DNA from: Planococcaceae bacterium UBA3370
Lineage (GTDB): Bacteria; Bacillota; Bacilli; Bacillales_A; Planococcaceae
DNA: 5,249 nt
NCBI GenBank assembly: GCA_002360295.1
Contig: DEQI01000304.1
Location: 6,539 to 11,787 of the forward strand
Direction of reading: 5' to 3'
This document shows positions 1 through 5,249 of this stretch, piece by piece; the first letter of the stretch is position 1; each line of letters starts with the position of its first letter. A program made the translations under genes and the position numbers. The notes below the pieces were generated by a model. It searched no databases and was not told the DNA's origin. It saw nothing but the letters and a program-made list of their open reading frames with translations.

Positions 1-178
1 CTGGCGCAACGGAAATCAACTCCCGAATTATGGTGAATATCCAATAAATATATTTTTCTAATAACTGTATAAAGAAACTTAGTACTGCGACGAAATGGAA
101 CATTCAAAAGCACCTTATTCTTTTATATTTCAGAAAACAAGCCGATATAGTAATTATATAGAAACAAGAGGTATGACA
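1..178. other. Upstream stretch with no assignable gene; leader of rnhB
   Basis: I recognise no gene here. On the plus strand all three frames entering from the left edge stop early (stops near 34-36, 45-47 and 59-61), so any left-hand plus-strand gene has at most about 19 codons in the window. The frame ending at 45-47 reads GATEINSRIMVNIQ and resembles nothing I can name; in particular it does not look like the C-terminus of the GTPase RbgA/YlqF, which I would expect upstream of rnhB. On the minus strand an ATG at 103-101 opens a frame that runs to the left edge (34 codons, hydrophobic) and has an AAGGTG-like ribosome site upstream, so a truncated divergent gene cannot be excluded. The rest is AT-rich. 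A TATAAA at 68-73 could be a -10 box for rnhB, but no good -35 accompanies it. Confidence 0.4.
166..172 (+). promoter_or_regulatory. Ribosome binding site deciding the rnhB start
   Basis: AAGAGGT differs by one base from the ideal AGGAGGT. Its GAGG core ends at 171, 7 bases before the ATG at 179, which is ideal spacing. The in-frame ATG at 173 lies only 1 base from the core and the in-frame ATG at 95 lies well upstream, so the site favours 179. Confidence 0.65.
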
Positions 179-934
179 ATGCAAACAGTGAAGGAAATTA
201 CCGCAGCATTAAAGATCGCAACAAGAAAAGAAGAGTGGATGGCTGCATTGGAGCAGGATGAAAGAGCGAGTGTTCAAAAGGCGTGGAATCAATTTTTGAA
301 ACGCTTAGAAAAACAACAGCAAATACAGCAAGCACATAATGAAAAAATAGCGTTTGATAGACAATATGGAAAGCTTGTTGCAGGTGTTGACGAAGCAGGG
401 CGAGGTCCATTAGCGGGTCCTGTAGTAACCGCAGCAGTTATTTTAGGAGAAAACTGTCAAGCTTTATGTGGTTTAAATGATTCAAAGCAATTATCAAAAG
501 AAGCACGAGAACGTTTTGCATCATTAGTAAAAGAGCATGCCATTAGTTATTACATCCATTTTCAAAGCGCTGAAGAAATTGATCGACTTAATATTTATGA
601 AGCGACTAAGCAATCAATGACAGAAAGTGTAAAAAACCTACATATTACCCCTGATTTTGTATTAGTTGATGCTATGACATTACCGATATCGATACCTCAA
701 GCATCCATTATTAAAGGGGATGCAACGAGCTTAGCCATTGCGGCAGCATCTATTTTAGCCAAAACAGCACGGGATCATTATATGGAAAACTTAGCGCTCG
801 AATATCCTCAATATGGCTTCGAGCAACATGCAGGGTATGGAACGAAGCAACATTTAAAGGCGCTTGAACAATACGGACCAATTATTCATCACAGGAAAAG
901 TTTTGAGCCAATAAAATCTATGATGAAAGGGTGA
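179..934 (+). CDS. rnhB: Ribonuclease HII
   Basis: RNase HII cuts the RNA strand of RNA/DNA hybrids and nicks 5' of single ribonucleotides left in DNA, starting ribonucleotide excision repair in the cytoplasm. The protein from 179 has 251 residues, close to the roughly 255 of B. subtilis RnhB. The family signature GVDEAGRGPLAGPVV carries catalytic D71 and E72. Further catalytic acids are D164 (in LVDAMTLP) and D181 (in IIKGD), followed by the conserved segment AAASILAKTARD and a C-terminal GYGTKQHL / HHRKSF block. All four metal-binding acids are present, so the enzyme should be active. The first 65 or so residues are a charged extension absent from E. coli RnhB but typical of Bacillales. I chose 179 for its ribosome site; 173 is the main alternative. 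An in-frame ATG at 95 would add 28 residues with no family resemblance. The stop lies 5 bases before the next gene. Confidence 0.95.
   Translation: MQTVKEITAALKIATRKEEWMAALEQDERASVQKAWNQFLKRLEKQQQIQQAHNEKIAFDRQYGKLVAGVDEAGRGPLAGPVVTAAVILGENCQALCGLNDSKQLSKEARERFASLVKEHAISYYIHFQSAEEIDRLNIYEATKQSMTESVKNLHITPDFVLVDAMTLPISIPQASIIKGDATSLAIAAASILAKTARDHYMENLALEYPQYGFEQHAGYGTKQHLKALEQYGPIIHHRKSFEPIKSMMKG
926..934 (+). promoter_or_regulatory. Ribosome binding site of the FliK-like gene, overlapping the rnhB stop
   Basis: AAAGGGTGA matches AAAGGAGGTGA apart from a 2-base gap. It includes the rnhB stop codon (TGA 932-934) and ends 5 bases before the ATG at 940. This favours 940 over the in-frame GTG at 931, which lies inside the site. 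The overlap suggests translational coupling to rnhB. Confidence 0.6.
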
Positions 935-939
935 GTGGT

Positions 940-2838
940 ATGACATCAGCCTCATTTAATACGGTATCTCTCCAAACGACAACGGTACAAGCCAATCAGC
1001 CGCTTACATTAAAGCAAGGTCAAGTTTTTCACGGAACGATTAAGAAACTTTATCCGAATCAAATGGCAGAGGTGCAGGTAGGGGGAAATAAACTCATTGC
1101 AAAGCTGGAAACACCATTAAAAGTAGGAGATGCACACTTTTTTCAAGTAACGAATACGTCAGCTGCTGAAACAGAACTAAAAGTTGTGACGGCTCCCATG
1201 TCACAAGGGATGACAACAGCCCAGCAAATGGGGCAATTACTGGAATCCATGAATTTACCCAAATCATCAGAAATGCAGCAAATTATGGCTCATTTTATGA
1301 AGCAACAAATACCTATCTCAAAAGAGCAACTGATACAAGCGGAGATGTGGATGAAAAGCTTGCCAGAAGGAGTAACGAAGCAGGACGCACTCAATGCAAT
1401 GCAACGTATGGTTGAGCTGAAAATGCCTTTTACGACGAATGTATTTCAGGCTTTAGTTCAAGGGGCTAAAACGGATGGTATATCGCAAACTTTACAAAAC
1501 TTTATCCAGCAGTTAGGTCATGCAACAACGGTTAATGAGCATTTGAAATCAAGTATTATGCAACAAATAGAATTGCTGTCAAAGCCATTTGACGCTGAAA
1601 CAGGCGGCTTAATTCTTTCTCGTGCTGTTCAATTATTATCCGATTCAAATGTGAATTCAACGGATAAAATGCAGATTTTACAATTATTAAAACAAGCAGG
1701 AGTAGTACCTCAAAACGCAACCTTACAAAATTGGGCAAATTTGCAACAAAATCAAAACCAGCAAGTACAGATGCAGCCATTCACGGCTGGTCAACTAACA
1801 GCCTTTATGGCACAAGCAACACCACAGCAAAGTGCCCAAATGATACAACAAGTCCAAGCCTTTATCGCGAATGATCGTTTATTAACGGCTGAGCAAAAAA
1901 CACAATTACAGCAATTGGCAGATCGTTTTACACAATTACCGCAAAATAAGCAAGCAATTGAAATTTTCACGAAGCAGTTTCAAGCGCAACTATTAAAAGC
2001 CTATTCTGACAATAGTGCTGATCGAATGTTTACTACTAATCATGAAGGGCTATCGACAAAGGATCAAATATTATCATTATTAAATAGCAAATTGGTATGG
2101 CAAAATAATGAATCGCTATTGCGAGGAATAGTAAAGGAAGCAGCTAATTCATCTCACGCAACAGTACAATCAATGCTTACACAAGCTGATGCACAAGTAC
2201 AATCTTCCATTGATAGCAAAGCGATGGAGCAAGCGATAAAGACAGTGTTAAAAGGCCTAGGAGTGAGCTATGAGGCAACGCTTAATAATAATAAAGCAAC
2301 AGATATGCAGGCGGTTGCTCAGCAATTAAAGCCACAGCTGTTAGCGTTGATCCATGATAGTTCAACTTCTTCTGCATTACGTGATTCTGCGGAGCTATTA
2401 ATGGCGCGGATGAATGGTATGCAGTTATTATCAGGAGAAAATGGTCACCAACATCAGCTTGTGATGCAAGTGCCCCTTGATTTTTTTGGCAAGCGCTTCG
2501 ATGCTACCTTGCAATGGAATGGGCGGATGAAAGAAGATGGTAAGATTGATGCCAATTATGCACGTGTTTTATTTTATTTACAAATGGAGTCATTAAATGA
2601 GACGGTTATTGATATGCAAGTTCAAAATCGTATCGTAACGGTGACGGTGTTTAATGAAAATACGGATTTAACACAGCTTGCTGATCCTTTAAAACAATCG
2701 TTAAAAAATGGATTAGCAGATAAAAAGTATCAACTTTCGGGAGTTTTTATCAAACAGTTTGAAAAAAATGAGGTAAAAGCTACTCAAGAATTAAAAGAAG
2801 ATCATGATGATTACAGTGGGGTGGATTTTCGCGTATGA
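940..2838 (+). CDS. ylqG: FliK-like protein, flagellar hook-length control C-terminal domain (YlqG position)
   Basis: A 632-residue soluble protein with no signal peptide or membrane segment that I can see. Residues about 25-83 look like a small beta-rich domain (GTIKKLYPNQMAEVQVGGNKLIAKLETPLKVGD). A long alpha-helical, low-complexity middle follows, very rich in Gln, Met and Ala, especially at about 260-330. Residues about 505-609 look like the FliK C-terminal domain (Flg_hook family): strands around VMQVPLDFFGKRFDATLQW and VIDMQVQNRIVTVTVF, then a helix with LADPLKQSLKNGL and a last strand YQLSGVFIKQF. An acidic tail of about 23 residues ends the chain. FliK measures hook length and contacts the FlhB cytoplasmic domain to switch export specificity; the next gene encodes just that FlhB domain and overlaps by 4 bases, which supports the reading. 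The symbol rests on gene order, and the B. subtilis gene is uncharacterised as far as I know. Whether it acts in flagella is unknown. GTG 931 would add three residues. Confidence 0.75.
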   Translation: MTSASFNTVSLQTTTVQANQPLTLKQGQVFHGTIKKLYPNQMAEVQVGGNKLIAKLETPLKVGDAHFFQVTNTSAAETELKVVTAPMSQGMTTAQQMGQLLESMNLPKSSEMQQIMAHFMKQQIPISKEQLIQAEMWMKSLPEGVTKQDALNAMQRMVELKMPFTTNVFQALVQGAKTDGISQTLQNFIQQLGHATTVNEHLKSSIMQQIELLSKPFDAETGGLILSRAVQLLSDSNVNSTDKMQILQLLKQAGVVPQNATLQNWANLQQNQNQQVQMQPFTAGQLTAFMAQATPQQSAQMIQQVQAFIANDRLLTAEQKTQLQQLADRFTQLPQNKQAIEIFTKQFQAQLLKAYSDNSADRMFTTNHEGLSTKDQILSLLNSKLVWQNNESLLRGIVKEAANSSHATVQSMLTQADAQVQSSIDSKAMEQAIKTVLKGLGVSYEATLNNNKATDMQAVAQQLKPQLLALIHDSSTSSALRDSAELLMARMNGMQLLSGENGHQHQLVMQVPLDFFGKRFDATLQWNGRMKEDGKIDANYARVLFYLQMESLNETVIDMQVQNRIVTVTVFNENTDLTQLADPLKQSLKNGLADKKYQLSGVFIKQFEKNEVKATQELKEDHDDYSGVDFRV

Positions 2839-3137
2839 GTGAAAAAAAATATGTTAGAAAAGAAGCCATCGCGCTCTCTTATAATCCATCTGATCAGCTT
2901 GGACCGAAAGTTGTAGCAAAAGGGAAAGGGAAAATAGCAGAAAATATATTAGAGCAAGCAGCGCTACATGATGTCCCTATACATGAAGATCCTAACCTTG
3001 TGGAACTAATGGGGCAGCTAGATTTAAATGAATCTATTCCGGAAGAATTGTATCAGGCTGTGGCCGAAGTTTTCGCTTTTATCTATCATTTGGATCGGAA
3101 TCATGGTGAATTAAAGCGGCGAAAAGAATACACATAA
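2835..3137 (+). CDS. ylqH: Stand-alone FlhB C-terminal-domain protein (YlqH-like)
   Basis: This 100-residue cytoplasmic protein matches the C-terminal domain of FlhB/YscU, the export-gate subunit of flagellar and injectisome type III secretion. Residues 11-30 (AIALSYNPSDQLGPKVVAKG) align with the segment just after the FlhB self-cleavage site, including the PKVVAKG hallmark. Residues 32-57 match the helix and VPIxExPxL segment, and 68-87 (SIPEELYQAVAEVFAFIYHL) match the terminal IPxxLYxAVAEVLAxVY block. The four membrane helices of FlhB are absent and the NPTH cleavage motif is replaced by roughly VRKE. The protein therefore resembles the fragment FlhB releases on cleavage. Its ATG overlaps the upstream TGA (ATGA at 2835-2838), and a GGGGTGG at 2818-2824 can serve as ribosome site. 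The FliK-like partner next to it suggests the two proteins bind each other; what they control is unknown. The charged tail ends RRKEYT. Confidence 0.88.
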   Translation: MSEKKYVRKEAIALSYNPSDQLGPKVVAKGKGKIAENILEQAALHDVPIHEDPNLVELMGQLDLNESIPEELYQAVAEVFAFIYHLDRNHGELKRRKEYT

Positions 3138-3157
3138 GACAAGTGAATCATAACATG

Positions 3158-3201
3158 AAGGGCTATCTAGTAACTAAAACTTACAGGATAGCCCCTTTTT
3201 T
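3158..3201 (+). terminator. Rho-independent terminator after the FlhB-like gene
   Basis: GGGCTATC (3160-3167) pairs perfectly with GATAGCCC (3187-3194). The helix continues inward through a G-T pair, an A-A mismatch, and GTAA (3170-3173) with TTAC (3181-3184), closing on a 7-base loop. A run of six T follows at 3196-3201. The terminator begins about 20 bases after the ylqH stop and separates the rnhB unit from sucCD. Confidence 0.9.
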
Positions 3202-3226
3202 ACATGTGTGACTCTTTCTATAGAAT
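3199..3226 (+). promoter_or_regulatory. Candidate upstream sigma-A promoter of sucCD (P1)
   Basis: TTTACA at 3199-3204 (5 of 6 to TTGACA), a 16-base spacer, then TAGAAT at 3221-3226 (5 of 6 to TATAAT). The predicted start is near 3233. The -35 box overlaps the last T residues of the terminator, so this promoter would begin exactly where the previous transcript ends. In AT-rich DNA such matches also arise by chance. Confidence 0.45.
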
Positions 3227-3236
3227 ATATATGCAT

Positions 3237-3251
3237 AATTTATTGAAAATT
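3237..3251. promoter_or_regulatory. CodY-box-like operator upstream of sucC
   Basis: AATTTATTGAAAATT matches the CodY consensus AATTTTCWGAAAATT at 13 of 15 positions (mismatches at positions 6 and 7). CodY is the Bacillales/Firmicutes repressor that senses branched-chain amino acids and GTP. The site lies just downstream of the predicted P1 start and about 20 bases upstream of the P2 -35 box, so binding could block P1 or modulate P2. The match is seen directly; regulation of sucCD by CodY in this organism is inference. Base composition raises the chance of a false hit. Confidence 0.45.
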
Positions 3252-3269
3252 CCGCATTAAAGACAAATA

Positions 3270-3298
3270 TAGACATTGTCAGAATGTTTGTATAGAAT
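3270..3298 (+). promoter_or_regulatory. Likely sigma-A promoter of sucCD (P2)
   Basis: TAGACA at 3270-3275 (5 of 6), an ideal 17-base spacer, then TAGAAT at 3293-3298 (5 of 6). The predicted start is near 3305, giving a leader of about 40 bases before the sucC ATG. Its -10 region shares the 9-mer TATAGAATA (3291-3299) with P1 (3219-3227). A terminator upstream makes a promoter in this gap necessary, and this is the best match. Confidence 0.6.
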
Positions 3299-3333
3299 AG
3301 ATTATGTTAATAAAATAATTTTCGAAGTTTGAT

Positions 3334-3339
3334 GGGAGG
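3334..3339 (+). promoter_or_regulatory. Ribosome binding site of sucC
   Basis: GGGAGG ends 7 bases before the ATG at 3347. It falls within the longer reading frame that opens at TTG 3329 and ATG 3332, so those upstream in-frame starts are excluded. Confidence 0.85.
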
Positions 3340-3346
3340 ATGTATT

Positions 3347-4507
3347 ATGAATATCCATGAATATCAAGGGAAAGAAATCTTGAGAAAATATGGTGTTGCT
3401 GTTCCAAAAGGGAAGGTAGCATTTTCTCCAGAAGAAGCTGTAAAAGTTGCAAAGGAAATTGGTGCTAACGTAACAGTAGTAAAAGCACAAATCCACGCAG
3501 GGGGACGCGGTAAAGCGGGTGGAGTTAAAATTGCTAAAAACCTTGAAGAAGTACGTTCATACGCAAAAGAATTGCTAGGAAAAACATTAATTACACATCA
3601 AACAGGTCCAGAAGGTAAAGAAGTAAAACGCCTTTATATTGAAGAAGGTTCGGATATTCAAAAAGAGTATTATTTAAGTTTTATATTAGATCGTGCCACT
3701 TCTCGCGTGACGCTAATGGGCTCTGAAGAAGGCGGTATGGATATTGAGGAAGTAGCTGAGAAAACGCCGGAAAAAATATTTAAAGAAGTGATTGATCCGG
3801 TTACAGGCTTACTACCATTCCAAGCTAGACGTATGGCATTTCATATGAATATTCCTTCTAAATTAATCAATAAAGCAGTGCATTTAATGCTAGGTTTATA
3901 TCAAGCATTTATCGAAAAAGATGCGTCTATTGTAGAAATTAATCCATTGGTAGTAACGGGTAATGGTGAGGTAGTAGCACTAGATGCAAAATTCAATTTT
4001 GATGGAAATGCATTATATCGCCATAAAGATATTGTCGAATTACGTGATTTCGATGAAGAAGATCCGAAAGAAATTGAAGCTTCTAAATACGACTTAAGTT
4101 ATATTTCTTTGGATGGAAATATCGGTTGCATGGTAAATGGTGCAGGGCTAGCGATGGCAACGATGGATACAATTAGCTATTATGGCGGACAACCAGCAAA
4201 CTTTTTAGATGTTGGTGGCGGCGCTACTGCAGAAAAAGTAACGGAAGCATTTAAAATTATTTTATCTGATGCCAATGTGAAAGGGATTTTTGTCAATATT
4301 TTTGGTGGCATTATGAAATGTGACATTATCGCTGAAGGGGTTATTACGGCAGCGAAGCAAGTGGGTCTTGCTGTACCATTAGTAGTCCGTCTTGAAGGAA
4401 CGAATGTAGAACTTGGAAAACAATTATTAAATGAGTCAGGGTTAAATATTGTTGCAGCTGATTCAATGGCTGATGGAGCTCAAAAAATCGTAGGACTAGT
4501 AAGCTAA
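3347..4507 (+). CDS. sucC: Succinyl-CoA synthetase (ADP-forming) beta subunit
   Basis: This subunit binds the nucleotide and, with SucD, converts succinyl-CoA, ADP and phosphate to succinate, ATP and CoA, the substrate-level phosphorylation step of the TCA cycle. The 386-residue product fits the family (about 385 in B. subtilis, 388 in E. coli) and begins [16 protein letters not shown], the usual N-terminus. An ATP-grasp fold occupies roughly residues 1-235, with K46 and the GRGKAGG loop at 53-59 for nucleotide binding. N199 (in EINP) and D213 are the Mg-binding residues, at the same numbers as in E. coli. The C-terminal ligase domain carries N264 (VNGAG) and the IFGGIMKCD segment at 318-326, which faces the phosphohistidine loop of SucD. 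No key residue is missing. It leads a two-gene operon with its own promoter; sucD follows after 17 bases. Confidence 0.98.
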   Translation: MNIHEYQGKEILRKYGVAVPKGKVAFSPEEAVKVAKEIGANVTVVKAQIHAGGRGKAGGVKIAKNLEEVRSYAKELLGKTLITHQTGPEGKEVKRLYIEEGSDIQKEYYLSFILDRATSRVTLMGSEEGGMDIEEVAEKTPEKIFKEVIDPVTGLLPFQARRMAFHMNIPSKLINKAVHLMLGLYQAFIEKDASIVEINPLVVTGNGEVVALDAKFNFDGNALYRHKDIVELRDFDEEDPKEIEASKYDLSYISLDGNIGCMVNGAGLAMATMDTISYYGGQPANFLDVGGGATAEKVTEAFKIILSDANVKGIFVNIFGGIMKCDIIAEGVITAAKQVGLAVPLVVRLEGTNVELGKQLLNESGLNIVAADSMADGAQKIVGLVS

Positions 4508-4514
4508 GGAAGGC

Positions 4515-4520
4515 GGGGAG
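4515..4520 (+). promoter_or_regulatory. Ribosome binding site of sucD
   Basis: GGGGAG ends 4 bases before the ATG at 4525, with a second purine-rich stretch AGGAAGG at 4507-4513 just upstream. Spacing from the nearer site is short but usable. It lies in the 17-base gap after sucC. Confidence 0.6.
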
Positions 4521-4524
4521 AAAG

Positions 4525-5249
4525 ATGGGCGTTTATATTAATAAAGACACTAAAGTTATTGTGCAAGGTATAACAGGTGAAACAGCATTATTCCATACGA
4601 AGCAAATGCTTGAATATGGTACAAAAATTGTAGCGGGTGTAACACCAGGTAAAGGTGGCTTAGAAGTTGAAGGCGTACCCGTGTTTAATACTGTCCAAGA
4701 AGCGGTGAACGCTACTGGAGCAAATGTCTCTGTTATTTATGTACCAGCACCATTTGCAGCAGATGCTATTATGGAAGCGGTTGATGCAGAATTAGATTTA
4801 ACGATTTGTATAACAGAACATATACCAGTACTAGATATGGTAAAAGTAAAACGCTATATGGAAGGGAAGAAAACTAGGTTAATAGGGCCAAACTGTCCAG
4901 GTGTTATTACGGCTGATGAATGTAAAATTGGGATTATGCCAGGGTATATTCATACAAAAGGACATGTTGGGGTTGTGTCCCGTTCTGGTACATTAACATA
5001 TGAAGCGGTACATCAATTATCACAAGCAGGTATCGGTCAAACTACGGCTGTAGGTATTGGAGGGGACCCTGTGAATGGTACAAACTTTATCGATGTCTTA
5101 TCGGCATTTAACGAGGATCCTGAAACGTATGCTGTCGTGATGATTGGTGAAATTGGCGGTACTGCGGAAGAAGAAGCAGCTGAATGGATTAAAGCAAATA
5201 TGACAAAACCAGTTGTAGGCTTTATCGGTGGTCAAACAGCACCTCCAGG
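4525..5249 (+). CDS. sucD: Succinyl-CoA synthetase alpha subunit, 3' end beyond the window
   Basis: SucD binds CoA and carries the histidine that is phosphorylated during catalysis; it pairs with SucC from the preceding gene. The visible 241 residues (of about 300 in the family) are open to the right edge and closely resemble B. subtilis SucD. The N-terminal CoA-binding Rossmann domain shows GITG (15-18) and GVTPGKGG (38-45), and [10 protein letters not shown] follows at about 73-82. Further family blocks are GPNCPGVI (121-128), KIGIMPG (134-140), [10 protein letters not shown] (151-160) and [15 protein letters not shown] (177-191). E209 in MIGEIGG corresponds to E. coli Glu208, which contacts the phosphohistidine. 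The window ends at GGQTAPP, only a few residues before the expected GKRMGHAGAI loop holding the active-site His, so the catalytic residue cannot be checked here. The start is supported by the [16 protein letters not shown]-terminus and an upstream ribosome site. Confidence 0.97.
   Translation, partial: MGVYINKDTKVIVQGITGETALFHTKQMLEYGTKIVAGVTPGKGGLEVEGVPVFNTVQEAVNATGANVSVIYVPAPFAADAIMEAVDAELDLTICITEHIPVLDMVKVKRYMEGKKTRLIGPNCPGVITADECKIGIMPGYIHTKGHVGVVSRSGTLTYEAVHQLSQAGIGQTTAVGIGGDPVNGTNFIDVLSAFNEDPETYAVVMIGEIGGTAEEEAAEWIKANMTKPVVGFIGGQTAPP

Noticed and set aside
198..410. 70-codon minus-strand open frame inside rnhB
   Set aside because: It lies wholly opposite the well-supported rnhB coding frame, has no recognisable motif and is a composition-driven shadow.
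1556..1780. 74-codon minus-strand open frame inside the FliK-like gene
   Set aside because: It is antisense to a continuous 632-codon gene. Its hydrophobic look arises from reading the complement of Gln/Asn/Lys codons; no ribosome site or family resemblance.
940..2838. Repetitive Gln-rich stretch considered as a tandem repeat or CRISPR-like array
   Set aside because: The CAA/CAG codon bias gives short irregular similarities, but there is no fixed repeat unit or regular spacing, and the frame stays coding throughout.
3329..3346. Upstream TTG (3329) and ATG (3332) starts for sucC
   Set aside because: The added residues are encoded by the Shine-Dalgarno sequence itself, and the family starts at MNIHEYQ (ATG 3347).
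3202..3346. CcpA cre site or a riboswitch before sucC
   Set aside because: I found no sequence near the cre consensus TGWNANCGNTNNCA, and the leader after P2 (about 40 bases) is too short and AT-rich for a riboswitch.
3302..3496. 64-codon minus-strand open frame over the sucC start
   Set aside because: It overlaps the sucC promoter, ribosome site and conserved N-terminus in antisense. Its Phe/Tyr/Cys-rich product resembles nothing known.

Overview
The window comes from a low-GC Gram-positive bacterium of the Bacillales, most likely a Bacillaceae or Planococcaceae member such as a Lysinibacillus-like organism. Three things point there: the AT-rich composition, the strong Shine-Dalgarno sequences, and a gene order that matches what I recall of the Bacillus subtilis chromosome (rnhB - ylqG - ylqH - sucC - sucD). 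The genus is an inference; the order-level placement is firm. All supported genes lie on the plus strand.

Layout. Positions 1-178 hold no gene I can name. They contain the ragged end of whatever lies to the left and an AT-rich leader. Positions 179-3137 form a tight three-gene unit: ribonuclease HII (rnhB), a 632-residue protein with a FliK-like (flagellar hook-length control) C-terminal domain, and a 100-residue protein equal to the cytoplasmic C-terminal domain of the flagellar export gate protein FlhB. The second gene begins 5 bases after rnhB ends, and the third overlaps the second by 4 bases. A strong intrinsic terminator (about 3158-3201) closes this unit.

Positions 3138-3346 are a 209-base intergenic region. 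After the terminator it holds two candidate sigma-A promoters and, between them, a 15-base match to the CodY operator with two mismatches. It drives sucC (3347-4507) and sucD (4525 onward), the beta and alpha subunits of succinyl-CoA synthetase of the TCA cycle. The window ends inside sucD, shortly before the expected active-site phosphohistidine.

How the genes work together. RNase HII (DNA/RNA-hybrid repair) and succinyl-CoA synthetase are housekeeping enzymes with no obvious link to each other. The unusual part is the pair between them. In flagellar type III secretion the C-terminal domain of FliK touches the C-terminal domain of FlhB to switch export specificity. Here a FliK-like and an FlhB-C-like protein are encoded side by side, outside a flagellar gene cluster. 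The FlhB-like protein lacks the membrane domain and the NPTH self-cleavage motif. This arrangement is conserved but, to my knowledge, of unknown function, and it is the best candidate in the window for under-described biology. I see no mobile element, CRISPR array, tRNA or rRNA.
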